Shown piece after piece: positions 35,849-45,338 of a stretch of DNA of 64,000 nt (position 1 is its first letter; every line of letters starts with the position of its first letter). The stretch covers positions 107,155 to 171,154 of the forward strand of contig JAIETL010000003.1 in the NCBI GenBank assembly GCA_019745195.1, read 5' to 3'. Both the position numbers and the translations under genes were made by a program. Under the pieces are notes generated by a model that was not told the DNA's origin, made no database searches, and was given only the letters and a program-made list of their open reading frames with translations. The DNA is from Beijerinckiaceae bacterium. GTDB lineage: Bacteria > Pseudomonadota > Alphaproteobacteria > Rhizobiales > Beijerinckiaceae.

Positions 35849-37456
35849 ATGCCCCCCCACCGCCAGTTTGCCTATCGCCGCTCGCCTGATCAGGACGCAT
35901 GCACCCCCGCGCATCACCCGGTCGCTATCATCGGAGCCGGCCCGGTCGGCCTGATGCTGGCGCTCGACCTCGCCCGACGCGCCGTCCCGGTCGTGCTGAT
36001 CGACGACAGCGACCGCATCGGCGTGGGCTCGCGCGCGATCTGCTTCGCCAAGCGCACGCTCGAGATTTTCGACCGGCTGGGTCTCGCCGACGCCATGGTC
36101 GAGAAGGGCGTCACCTGGCGCAGGGGCCGTGTCTTTCGCGGCGAGCAGGAACTCTACGACTTCGACCTGCTACCGGAGGACGGTCACAAGCAGCCCGCAT
36201 TCATCAATCTCCAGCAATACTATGTCGAGGCCGCGCTGGCGCAGGCGGCGCTGGCCGAGCCGCTGATCGACCTGCGCTGGTCGAACCGGCTTGCCGCGCT
36301 GGAGCCGCGCAATGACGGCGCGCTCCTGACCATCGCGACGCCCGACGGCGACTATCGCATCGAGGCCTCATGGATCGTCGCCTGCGACGGGGCGCGCTCG
36401 CCGACGCGCGCCATGCTCGGGCTGGAATTCAGGGGCGAGGCCTTCGAGGACAAGTTCCTGATCGCCGACGTGAAGATGCGCGCCGATTTCCCGACCGAGC
36501 GCTGGTTCTGGTTCGCGCCGCCGTTCCATTCGGGCCAGTCGGCGCTGCTGCACAAGCAACCCGACGACATCTGGCGGATCGACCTGCAACTCGGCCCGGA
36601 GGCCGACGCGGACACCGAGAGGCAGCCCGAACGCGTCCGCCCGCGCATCGAGCAGATGCTCGGCCATGGCGATTTCGAGCTGGAATGGGTCTCGGTCTAC
36701 CGCTTCCAGTGCCGCCGGCTCGACCGCTTCGTCCATGGCCGCGTGATCTTCGCCGGCGACGCCGCCCATCAGGTCTCGCCCTTCGGCGCGCGCGGGGCCA
36801 ATTCCGGCATCCAGGACGCCGACAATCTCGGCTGGAAACTTGCGCTCGTGGTGCAAGGCAAAAGCCCGCTCTCATTGATCGACAGCTACGACGCCGAGCG
36901 CGTCGCCGCAGCCGACGAGAACATCCTGCACTCGACCCGCGCCACCGAGTTCATCGCGCCCCGCTCGCTCGGCGAGCGCATCCTGCGCGATGCGGCGCTC
37001 TCGCTGGCGGCGGTCTCGGCGCTGGGACGACCCTTCGTCAATTCGGGCCGGCTCTCGCAACCGACGGCCTACGCCGCCTCGCCGCTCTCGACGCCCGATC
37101 GCGGCTGGCCGGGCGGCGTCGCGCCGGGCGCGCCGTTCAGGGATGCGCCGGTGGTGGCGGAGGCGGGCGAGACCTGGCTCAGCGAGGCGCTGCGCCCCGG
37201 CAAGCCGGTCGTCATCGCCCATGGCGAGGATGCCGACGGGCTTGCACCGCCCGGCGTCGCCTGCGTCGCCGCGCCCTGCGCGAAAACCGTGATGGACAGC
37301 CCCGACCGCGCCGGCCTGCTCGCGGCCCGCTACGCGCTTCCAGCCGGCGGCGCCGTCGTGCTGCGGCCGGACGGGCACGTCGCGGCCTGTCTGCCCCAGG
37401 CGACGCGCGCCGACGTCGCCCGCGCGATCGAGAAGCTGGAGGGCCGCCTGCCGTGA
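35849..37456 (+). CDS. FAD-dependent monooxygenase (aromatic-ring hydroxylase, PheA/TfdB/MhpA family)
   Basis: 535 residues. The FAD motif GAGPVG is at about residues 29-34, the second motif VACDGARSPTR mid-protein, and the ribityl-binding motif FAGDAAHQVSPFGARGAN around residue 308. The length and a C-terminal thioredoxin-like extension fit phenol and 3-(3-hydroxyphenyl)propionate hydroxylases, which insert one oxygen into an aromatic ring with NAD(P)H. The exact substrate is unknown. Its stop overlaps the GTG of a DUF2783 gene, a pairing conserved in related bacteria. The first 25 residues are poorly conserved in kind, so a later start is possible. Confidence 0.87.
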   Translation: MPPHRQFAYRRSPDQDACTPAHHPVAIIGAGPVGLMLALDLARRAVPVVLIDDSDRIGVGSRAICFAKRTLEIFDRLGLADAMVEKGVTWRRGRVFRGEQELYDFDLLPEDGHKQPAFINLQQYYVEAALAQAALAEPLIDLRWSNRLAALEPRNDGALLTIATPDGDYRIEASWIVACDGARSPTRAMLGLEFRGEAFEDKFLIADVKMRADFPTERWFWFAPPFHSGQSALLHKQPDDIWRIDLQLGPEADADTERQPERVRPRIEQMLGHGDFELEWVSVYRFQCRRLDRFVHGRVIFAGDAAHQVSPFGARGANSGIQDADNLGWKLALVVQGKSPLSLIDSYDAERVAAADENILHSTRATEFIAPRSLGERILRDAALSLAAVSALGRPFVNSGRLSQPTAYAASPLSTPDRGWPGGVAPGAPFRDAPVVAEAGETWLSEALRPGKPVVIAHGEDADGLAPPGVACVAAPCAKTVMDSPDRAGLLAARYALPAGGAVVLRPDGHVAACLPQATRADVARAIEKLEGRLP

Positions 37457-37659
37457 CGCAACAACCTCCGCCCGACGCGCCGCAGTCGCGCCTCCCCGAT
37501 CCCGACGCCGCCTATCGCCTGATCGCGCTTGGCCATCGCGGGCTCGACGAGGCGCAGAGCGCGGCCTTCAACGCGCGCCTCGTCCTCATCCTCGCCAGCC
37601 AGATCGGCGATTCCGACACCCTGCGCGAAGCGTTGGCGCTCGCCCGCGAGGCGGGCTAG
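37453..37659 (+). CDS. DUF2783 domain protein
   Basis: 68 residues starting at GTG 37453, which overlaps the monooxygenase stop (GTGA). The sequence DPDAAYRLIALGHRGLDEAQSA followed by ARLVLILASQIGD matches DUF2783, a small helical family usually encoded beside flavin monooxygenases of this type. A helper or stability factor for the enzyme is a reasonable guess; nothing is proven. Confidence 0.78.
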   Translation: MTQQPPPDAPQSRLPDPDAAYRLIALGHRGLDEAQSAAFNARLVLILASQIGDSDTLREALALAREAG

Positions 37660-37696
37660 AGGTTAAGCCGACGACGCCGAAACAGCCGAGCGAGCC

Positions 37697-38230
37697 ATGA
37701 TCGAACCGCTGCCCTTCTACCCGACCGCGATTCCGCTCGCCTTCTTCATCTGGGGCCCGGCGCTGGTGATGCTGCTGTTCTGGCTGGTCGGCGTCTGGGC
37801 CGGCCGGCAGGGCGTCGCCCGCTTCCTCGAAAACGACTGGAACGGCTTCACCGTCGCCGATGTCGACAAGCTCTTCGCGGCTTACGGCCCCGAGCGGCGC
37901 GCGAAATACCGTACCCGCGTGCTCCCGGCCGACATCGCCTGCGCCGCGACCTACGCCATCGTCGGCGCGACGCTGATCGCGGGCCTCGCCATGCGCGGCC
38001 AGCCCTGGTGGGTGGCGGCGCTCTGTGGCGGCGGCTGGCTGCTCGGCGGGCTGGCCGACATCGCCGAGAACCTCTCGATCGCGAAACTGCTCGACAGCTA
38101 CCCCAAGGTCGAACCTGGTAACGTCGCCTTCGCCAGCCGCGTCACGAAGGTCAAGCTCGTGCTGTTCCTGGCTGGCACTGTGGGCGCACTGGTTGCCGCC
38201 TGGCTCGTGTTCAAGCCTCTGGCGGCGTAA
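37697..38230 (+). CDS. Integral membrane protein, unknown function
   Basis: 177 residues with four hydrophobic segments (near 10-35, 75-95, 100-120 and 150-172). The loop between the first two is polar and holds DWNGFTVADVDKLFAAYGPE. No family recognised. It lies 37 bases after the DUF2783 gene and may belong to that operon. Its 3' end overlaps the converging GNAT gene by 20 bases. Confidence 0.65.
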   Translation: MIEPLPFYPTAIPLAFFIWGPALVMLLFWLVGVWAGRQGVARFLENDWNGFTVADVDKLFAAYGPERRAKYRTRVLPADIACAATYAIVGATLIAGLAMRGQPWWVAALCGGGWLLGGLADIAENLSIAKLLDSYPKVEPGNVAFASRVTKVKLVLFLAGTVGALVAAWLVFKPLAA

Positions 38231-38768
38231 GCCCGGCACGCCAGCGCCGGCGCGGCAGAACATAGACCGCGCCCTCGACCGGTGGATCGCCGATGGTCTC
38301 GCCGCCGGCATTCGCGACGTTGCGAAAACCCAGACGTTTGGCGAGCCGGCACGAGGCCAGATTGTCGGGATGCGTCAGCAGCGCGATCCGGGGAAGGGCA
38401 AGCTCCCCGAAGCCGTATAGCAGCAGGCAGGCGGCCGCCTCGCCTGCATAGCCGCGGCCCCATGCGCGCGGCGCGAAGCGGTAGCTCAACTGGACGCCGT
38501 CATGGCCCTCGCCTTGCGGGATCAGCCCGACATAGCCGAGCGGCTTGTCGCCGGCGGCAAACACGCTCCAGTATCCCAGCCCGATCTCGACATGCGCAAA
38601 GCTGCGCGCCGAGACCGCCTCACGCCCCATCGCTGGCGATCCCGGCGGCGCGATGAAGCGCATCACCTGCGGATCGGCGTTAAGCACCATCACCGCGTCG
38701 AGATCGGCCGGCGTGCGGGGGCGCAGGGCGAGACGCGGCGTCGTGAATTCGGGCAATGTGCGGGTCAT
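38211..38768 (-). CDS. GNAT family N-acetyltransferase (RimJ/RimL-like)
   Basis: 185 residues. The opening TPRLALRPRTPADLDAVMVLN and the acetyl-CoA binding segment RAWGRGYAGEAAACLLLYGF, followed by HPDNLASCRLAKRLGF, are typical of the RimJ/RimL-type acetyltransferases (Acetyltransf_3) that modify protein N-termini or small amines. The substrate is unknown. Start ATG 38768 places the family N-terminus correctly. Confidence 0.85.
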   Translation of the reverse strand: MTRTLPEFTTPRLALRPRTPADLDAVMVLNADPQVMRFIAPPGSPAMGREAVSARSFAHVEIGLGYWSVFAAGDKPLGYVGLIPQGEGHDGVQLSYRFAPRAWGRGYAGEAAACLLLYGFGELALPRIALLTHPDNLASCRLAKRLGFRNVANAGGETIGDPPVEGAVYVLPRRRWRAGLTPPEA

Positions 38769-38852
38769 GATTGGCGTGGCAGCGGACTGGCGGGAACGGG
38801 CACCACATCCCATATCGCGCAAATCCTACCGGCAACAGGGGCCCGGCCGAGC

Positions 38853-39368
38853 ATGCAAATCCGTCATTTTGCCACGACACTCTGCGCCGCGCTCGCGCTG
38901 GGCGCACTTGCCGCGCCCGCCGCCGCGCAGGAAGACCTGATCTTCAAGAAATCCACCGTCTGGAAGATGCTGACGCCCGACGACAAGCTCGCCGTCTACG
39001 GCGTCGACGATCCGGTCGTCGAGGGCGTCGCCTGCCATTACACCGTGCCGGAGAAGGGCGGCGTCTCGGGCATGTTCGGGGTGGCCGAGGAGGTCGCCGA
39101 CATTTCGCTCGCCTGCCGACAGATCGGCCCGATCAAATTCAAGGAGAAGGCCGAGCAGGGCGATGTCGTCTTCCGCGAGCGCCGCTCGCTGATCTGGAAG
39201 AAGATGCAGATCGTGCGCGGCTGCGACGCCAAGCGCAACGTGCTGATCTACATGGTCTACACAGACCGCCTGATCGACGGCTCGCCGAAGAACTCGACCT
39301 CGAGCGTCCCGATCATGCCCTGGGGCGGGGTGGGAGAGCCGGCGAAATGCGGCGAGTGGGTGAAATAG
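38853..39368 (+). CDS. creA: CreA family periplasmic protein
   Basis: 171 residues with a signal peptide ending near PAAAQED. The mature part matches CreA: DPVVEGVACHYTVPEKGG, then DISLACRQIGPI, ERRSLIWKKMQIVRG and LIYMVYTDRLIDGSPKNS. CreA is a conserved exported protein of unknown biochemical role. Two Cys pairs could form disulfides. It appears monocistronic. Confidence 0.88.
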   Translation: MQIRHFATTLCAALALGALAAPAAAQEDLIFKKSTVWKMLTPDDKLAVYGVDDPVVEGVACHYTVPEKGGVSGMFGVAEEVADISLACRQIGPIKFKEKAEQGDVVFRERRSLIWKKMQIVRGCDAKRNVLIYMVYTDRLIDGSPKNSTSSVPIMPWGGVGEPAKCGEWVK

Positions 39369-39405
39369 GCGGCAAAGAGGCCTATTGTACCGCGCTTGAT
39401 TTAGT

Positions 39406-39429
39406 GTACGTTTTTAACGTACGTTTTTA
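39406..39429. promoter_or_regulatory. Direct-repeat operator upstream of brnTA
   Basis: GTACGTTTTTA occurs twice in tandem (39406-39416 and 39419-39429), 13 bases apart, with a CGTACG palindrome at the junction. It sits about 40 bases upstream of brnT. BrnA autorepresses its operon in characterised systems, so this is the likely binding and promoter region. Confidence 0.6.
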
Positions 39430-39469
39430 GGGCGGTGGAGCTTTCAATCCGGCATAAGGAGCCTGCTCA

Positions 39470-39745
39470 TTGGAGCTGGATTGGGATGAGCCGAAGCGTC
39501 AAAAGACGCTCGCGGAGCGCAAAGTCGATATTCTTTACGCTGCGGGCATCTTCGAAGGCCGCGTACTCACCCGTCAAGACGAACGCGACTACGATGGCGA
39601 AATTCGCTTGATTTCGACTGGGATGGTCGATGGAGACTGTTTCGTGGTTGTTCACACGCAGCGCGGCGCCGTTACACGGCTGATCACCGCATGGCGAGGA
39701 GGTCGAGATGAGCGAAGGCGATATCAGGCGGGCAACCCTGGCTGA
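39470..39745 (+). CDS. brnT: BrnT family ribonuclease toxin
   Basis: 91 residues from TTG 39470, supported by AAGGAG eight bases upstream. The sequence LDWDEPKRQKTLAERKVDI, then RLISTGMVDGDCFVVVHTQR and a final LITAWRGGRDERRRY is that of BrnT, a RelE-fold toxin that cuts RNA and blocks translation. The gene order toxin first and the overlap with the antitoxin gene are typical of type II BrnTA modules. Confidence 0.88.
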   Translation: MELDWDEPKRQKTLAERKVDILYAAGIFEGRVLTRQDERDYDGEIRLISTGMVDGDCFVVVHTQRGAVTRLITAWRGGRDERRRYQAGNPG

Positions 39746-39992
39746 ACTTGGCGCCATGCGCCGCCGCGGCGAACTTTACTACAATCCCGATGCCCCTGAG
39801 GGACCAGATCTTGGCGAGGATTTCTGGGCGAATGCGGTTGTCGTCGAACCTGCGGCTGAGCGGACCTCGGTCCATTTGAAGCTCGACGCTGCGGTGTTCG
39901 ATTTCTTCAAGCAGGGAGGCAAGGGCCACCTGACGCGCATGCAGAATGTCTTGAAAGCCTATGTCGAAGCGCAGAAGCGCAAGGTTGGCTGA
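39708..39992 (+). CDS. brnA: BrnA family antitoxin
   Basis: 94 residues. The C-terminal half has the ribbon-helix-helix element VHLKLDAAVFDFFKQGGKGH followed by TRMQNVLKAYVEAQ, the known BrnA arrangement in which the DNA-binding part is C-terminal. The N-terminal half would embrace BrnT. It overlaps brnT by 38 bases. Apparently intact. Confidence 0.87.
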   Translation: MSEGDIRRATLAELGAMRRRGELYYNPDAPEGPDLGEDFWANAVVVEPAAERTSVHLKLDAAVFDFFKQGGKGHLTRMQNVLKAYVEAQKRKVG

Positions 39993-40003
39993 AGCGCCGC
40001 GGC

Positions 40004-40333
40004 TCAGCCGCCGCAGGTAATGACCAGCGGCTGCTCGGGCGCCGCGCCCGCACTCGACTTCGACACCGATCCGGTGAAGTCCTCGCGCGAGGCAAGCCCG
40101 AAGGCCGTCGCCTGCCTGTAGCCTTGCGCCTCGCACCAGGCATTGGCGACGATCTTGCCGCATTCCGATTTGGTCGAGATGCAGTCGGCGACGCCATAAC
40201 CGTCGCTGGCGGGGATCAGGAAGGTCTGCTCGCCCTTGGGCTTTGCCACGCCGTCCGAGGTCGGCAGGACCGAGAGCGAAATCCCGGCTCCGAGGATGCC
40301 GAAAAGGCCGAGTAGGGCGACGGCGCGGCGCAT
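40004..40333 (-). CDS. Exported small hypothetical protein
   Basis: 109 residues with an N-terminal hydrophobic segment (about 4-24) that may be a signal peptide or anchor. The mature part has four Cys (DCISTKSEC, WCEAQGYRQA and the terminal CGG), suggesting two disulfides in the periplasm. The pattern resembles small secreted proteins common in Hyphomicrobiales; function unknown. It converges on brnA with an 11-base gap. Confidence 0.65.
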   Translation of the reverse strand: MRRAVALLGLFGILGAGISLSVLPTSDGVAKPKGEQTFLIPASDGYGVADCISTKSECGKIVANAWCEAQGYRQATAFGLASREDFTGSVSKSSAGAAPEQPLVITCGG

Positions 40334-40642
40334 GGTGCAGAGGTTCCTGGTGACCGGTCTGGCTCACAACCTTCGAATCGGAAGGATGGTTCCAATCGGT
40401 TAAATTTGAATGAAGCGGCGCGCGATCCATGCTGCGGCGCAGCGCGAGCGGGTCGCCCTCTTGACGGAAACGCGGCGCGCAGGCAAGCAGAATGTCATGA
40501 CGCGAGCCGCCACCCTGATTTGTCGGATTTGCCGCTAGCTTTCGCTGGCCGGCTGCTCACGTCCTCGTCCCAAACGACCTGACAACAGCGCCCCGGCCAG
40601 CGGCCGTGATATGCTTTTTGCCGTCTTTGCAGGACTTTTCCG
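40334..40642. promoter_or_regulatory. 309-base gene-free interval with a structured cysS leader
   Basis: No credible coding region. The right part holds a long hairpin: GCTGGCCGG (40544-40552) pairs perfectly with CCGGCCAGC (40593-40601), and shorter complementary pieces lie inside the 40-base loop. It ends 41 bases before the cysS start. It may be a transcript leader structure for cysS. The left half should hold the promoter of the small exported protein; I see no clear consensus. Confidence 0.4.
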
Positions 40643-42348
<1,706 letters not shown>

Positions 42349-42352
<4 letters not shown>

Positions 42353-42918
42353 GCGCGCCGATGCGCCGACGCACTCCCTCTCCCCTTGCGGGAGAGGGCT
42401 GGGGTGAGGGGTCGCGCTGCGCTGGGGAGCTGATGGAGAGCGCCAAAAGCGCGAACGTCGGCCCGACCCCTCATCCGGCCGCTGCGCGGCCACCTTCTCC
42501 CGCAAGGGGAGAAGGGGAGCCCGCGCCGACGCTCGGGGAAATCTTGAAAGCGCGCTCCCGCGCCATGCGGCGCGAGCCTACCGACGCCGAACAGAAGCTC
42601 TGGTTGCTCCTGCGCGGTCGCCGCTTCAACGATTTCAAGTTCAGGCGACAGGTAAGGATCGGCAGGTACATCGCCGATTTCGTCTGCTTGGAGCGTCGGC
42701 TGATCATCGAGGCCGATGGCGGCCAGCATGCTGACAATGCTTACGATGAGGAGCGCGACGCCTGGCTCGTTGCGCAAGGATTCCGGGTTCGCCGATTCTG
42801 GAACACCGACATTTTGCAAAGGCCAGATGAGGTGGCTGAGACGATCTGGGCGGATTTGAACGCTCCGCTCCATCAGCGCCCGCTTCGGCAACTTGACCCA
42901 TTGGACGACACCCCATGA
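42349..42918 (+). CDS. DUF559 (restriction-endonuclease-like) protein with repeat-encoded N-terminus
   Basis: 189 residues if started at ATG 42349, which overlaps the cysS stop. Residues about 10-56 ([12 protein letters not shown] through PSPARGEGE) are translated from a palindromic repeat. The real domain begins near [23 protein letters not shown] and continues with [26 protein letters not shown], the DUF559 core with the D-ExD-like acidic residues of PD-(D/E)XK nucleases. Such proteins are widespread and uncharacterised. A TTG just before the domain could be the true start. Confidence 0.78.
42376..42517. repeat. Palindromic repeat element, copy 1 (inside the DUF559 reading frame)
   Basis: The left part (CCCTCTCCCCTTGCGGGAG, then GGGTGAGGGGTCG) is complementary to the right part (CGACCCCTCATCC, then CTTCTCCCGCAAGGGGAG). 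Copy 2 of the same element lies at 43048-43183. The whole can fold into one long hairpin. It lies in frame between the DUF559 start codon and its conserved domain. Confidence 0.85.
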
Positions 42919-43025
42919 CCCCCCGCATCCGCCCCGCCGGCACGCTCTCCGTCGCGATCAAGCTCGTCATGCTGGCGATGGTGATGCCGCGCCTGCTGCG
43001 CTTCAAGCTGGGGCGCAGGCAATGA
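42915..43025 (+). CDS. Possible 36-residue basic peptide between DUF559 gene and cimA
   Basis: ATG 42915 overlaps the DUF559 stop (ATGA), and the TGA at 43023-43025 overlaps the cimA ATG (ATGA). The peptide [17 protein letters not shown] continues with a hydrophobic stretch VMLAMVMPRLL and a basic tail RFKLGRRQ. Coupling on both sides suggests it is translated; it may serve only to carry ribosomes to cimA. No homologue recognised. Confidence 0.4.
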   Translation: MTPRIRPAGTLSVAIKLVMLAMVMPRLLRFKLGRRQ

Positions 43026-44779
43026 GCGAGCCGATGGGCCAACCTGTCCCCTCTCCCCTTGCGGGAGAGGGCTGGGGTGAGGGGTCGCACCGCGTCATGG
43101 AGGATGTCGCCAGCATCGCAAATGATGGCGCGACCCCTCATCCGTCTGCTTCGCAGACACCTTCTCCTGCAAGGGGAGAAGGGAAAGCCGCGCGCATCCA
43201 TCTCTTCGACACCACGCTGCGCGACGGCGCGCAGACCACCGGCGTCGATTTCTCGGTCGACGACAAGCGTGCGGTCGCCGGCATGCTGGACAGGCTCGGC
43301 ATCGACTATGTCGAAGGCGGCTATCCCGGCGCGAACCCGCTCGACACGGCGTTCTTCGCGCGCAAGCCGACGGAGCAGGCGAAATTCGCGGCCTTCGGCA
43401 TGACCAAACGGGCAGGTCGCTCGGCCGCCAACGATCCGGGTCTGAAGGGCCTGCTCGACGCCGACGCCGACGCCATCGTCTTCGTCGCGAAGAGCTGGGA
43501 CTATCACGTCCATGTCGCGCTGGAGATTTCGCTGGAGGACAACCTCGCCGGCATCCGCGAAAGCGTCGAGGCGGCGAAGGCCGCCGGCCGCGAGGTGATG
43601 CTCGATTGCGAGCATTTCTTCGACGGTTACAAGGCCAATCCCGACTACGCGCTGGCCTGTGCGCGGGCCGCCTATGACGCCGGCGCGCGCTGGATCGTGC
43701 TCTGCGACACCAATGGCGGCACGCTGCCCGACGAGGTCTCCGCCATCGTCGCCGAGGTGGCGAAGGCGATCCCAGGCGAAAACCTTGGCATCCACGCCCA
43801 TGACGATTGCGGCTGCGCCGTCGCCAACTCGCTGGCGGCGGTGGAAGCGGGCGCGCGCCAGATCCAGGGCACGCTGAACGGGCTCGGCGAGCGCTGCGGC
43901 AATGCCAATCTGGTGACGTTGATCGGGGCACTGAAGCTGAAGGAGCGCTACCGCGACCGCTTCGCCATCGGCGTGGACGAAAAACAGCTCGGCGAACTCA
44001 CCCATGTCTCGCGCGCGCTCGACGAGATGCTGAACCGCGCGCCCAACCGCCACGCCCCCTTCGTCGGCGCATCCGCCTTCGCCACCAAGGCCGGCATCCA
44101 CGCCTCGGCCGTGCTGAAGGACCCGCGTACCTATGAGCACGTCCCGCCCGAAGCGACCGGGAACGTGCGAAAGGTTCTGGTCTCCGATCAGGGCGGCAAG
44201 TCGAACCTCGTCGCCGAGCTGGAGCGCATCGGCGTCACGCTCGGCCGCGACGATCCCAGGCTCGGGCGCGTGCTGGAGGAGCTCAAGGACAAGGAGGCGC
44301 AGGGTTACGCCTTCGAGGGCGCCGACGCCTCGTTCTACCTGCTGGTCCGGCGCATCCTGCGCGAGGTGCCGGCGTATTTCGAGGTCGAGCGCTTCAAGGT
44401 CAATGTCGAGCGCCGCTACAACGCCATCGGCGAACTCGTCACCTTCTCGGAAGCGATCGTGAAGGTGAAGGTCGGAGACGAGGTGCTGATCTCGGCGGCC
44501 GAGGGTGCGGCTGGCCCGGTCAACGCGCTCGACGTCGCGCTGCGCAAGGACCTCGGAAAGTACCAGTCGCTGATCGAGGGCCTGCGGCTGGTCGACTACA
44601 AGGTCCGCATTTTCCAGGGCGGCACCGACGCCGTCACCCGCGTGCTGATCGAATCCGCCGACGAGACGGGCGAGCGCTGGACCACCGTCGGCGTCAGCGC
44701 CAACATCATCGACGCGTCCTTCCAGGCGCTGACCGACTCGATCATCTACAAGCTGATGCGCGAGGGCGCCACGGCCTGA
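43022..44779 (+). CDS. cimA: (R)-citramalate synthase
   Basis: 585 residues, about 50 longer than usual because residues about 9-54 are encoded by a palindromic repeat. The HMGL-like TIM barrel begins at IHLFDTTLRDGAQTTGVDF, with EGGYPGANP, GIHAHDDCGCAVANS for the metal-binding His pair, and GTLNGLGERCGNANL. The C-terminal LeuA-type allosteric domain is present. Citramalate synthase condenses pyruvate and acetyl-CoA in the threonine-independent route to isoleucine. The longer family form (TIGR00977-like) includes citramalate synthases and related 2-isopropylmalate-synthase-like enzymes. No usable start codon follows the repeat, so ATG 43022 is most likely and the repeat is probably translated. 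Confidence 0.88.
   Translation: MSEPMGQPVPSPLAGEGWGEGSHRVMEDVASIANDGATPHPSASQTPSPARGEGKAARIHLFDTTLRDGAQTTGVDFSVDDKRAVAGMLDRLGIDYVEGGYPGANPLDTAFFARKPTEQAKFAAFGMTKRAGRSAANDPGLKGLLDADADAIVFVAKSWDYHVHVALEISLEDNLAGIRESVEAAKAAGREVMLDCEHFFDGYKANPDYALACARAAYDAGARWIVLCDTNGGTLPDEVSAIVAEVAKAIPGENLGIHAHDDCGCAVANSLAAVEAGARQIQGTLNGLGERCGNANLVTLIGALKLKERYRDRFAIGVDEKQLGELTHVSRALDEMLNRAPNRHAPFVGASAFATKAGIHASAVLKDPRTYEHVPPEATGNVRKVLVSDQGGKSNLVAELERIGVTLGRDDPRLGRVLEELKDKEAQGYAFEGADASFYLLVRRILREVPAYFEVERFKVNVERRYNAIGELVTFSEAIVKVKVGDEVLISAAEGAAGPVNALDVALRKDLGKYQSLIEGLRLVDYKVRIFQGGTDAVTRVLIESADETGERWTTVGVSANIIDASFQALTDSIIYKLMREGATA
43048..43183. repeat. Palindromic repeat element, copy 2 (inside the cimA reading frame)
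   Basis: Same outer sequence as copy 1: CCCTCTCCCCTTGCGGGAG and GGGTGAGGGGTCG on the left, CGACCCCTCATCC and CTTCTCCTGCAAGGGGAGAAG on the right, with a different inner loop. It encodes [13 protein letters not shown] and PSPARGEGK in the cimA frame, the same reading as in the DUF559 gene. Confidence 0.85.
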
Positions 44780-44807
44780 CGCTAAGCCACTCGCGCGCGG
44801 CCGCTGA

Positions 44808-45158
44808 TCACTCCGTCAGGCGGATGACCTTGTCTCGGCAGAGGTCCATGCCCTCGCTGTCGCTCTCGACCTCGTCGCCGAATTTTGCGAGCACGTAGTA
44901 ACTGCAGCCGGCTGGCTTGTTCAGCTTCAGGGTCGCGCTCTTGCCGGGCGCCAGCGGCTTGGCGAGCTTGGCGACGAGGCGCGGTTGCTCGCCCGTGGTG
45001 GCGATCTCGAAGCCGGTCAGCGGCACGGCCCTGGCGTTGGTCACCGTGATCTGCGCCGGTGGCTTGGGCGCGCGCTGGGCTTCGGCGGGAGCTGTCGCCA
45101 GCACCATGCCGGCCGATGCCGCAAACAGGGCGGCTGCGGTAACGCGTTGAACTCGCAT
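44808..45158 (-). CDS. Exported small hypothetical protein
   Basis: 116 residues from ATG 45158 with a signal peptide ending near APAEAQRA. The mature part ITVTNARAVPLTGFEI, then LVAKLAKPLAPGKSATLKL and CSYYVLAKFGDEVESDS looks like a small beta-sandwich with two Cys. Relatives occur in Hyphomicrobiales without assigned function. It converges on cimA and is divergent from the ABC exporter. Confidence 0.65.
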   Translation of the reverse strand: MRVQRVTAAALFAASAGMVLATAPAEAQRAPKPPAQITVTNARAVPLTGFEIATTGEQPRLVAKLAKPLAPGKSATLKLNKPAGCSYYVLAKFGDEVESDSEGMDLCRDKVIRLTE

Positions 45159-45338
45159 CGTGATCTCTTCCCCAAAGCACGGACCTCGTAGGCCCTCAGC
45201 GCCATCTGACACCGCGCTTGGGACGAGAACAAGGCAATTTGACACATGTCCCGGCGCGCCTCGTCGCGCCGCCACGCGCCGCATGCATTCAAACGCGAAT
45301 GCGCCTATATCGGCAGCCCAACCTGGAATCGTTTCAAA

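Noticed and set aside
42376..43183. CRISPR-like reading of the two repeated elements
   Set aside because: Only two copies about 670 bases apart, each a palindrome within coding frames, with no regular spacers and no cas genes.
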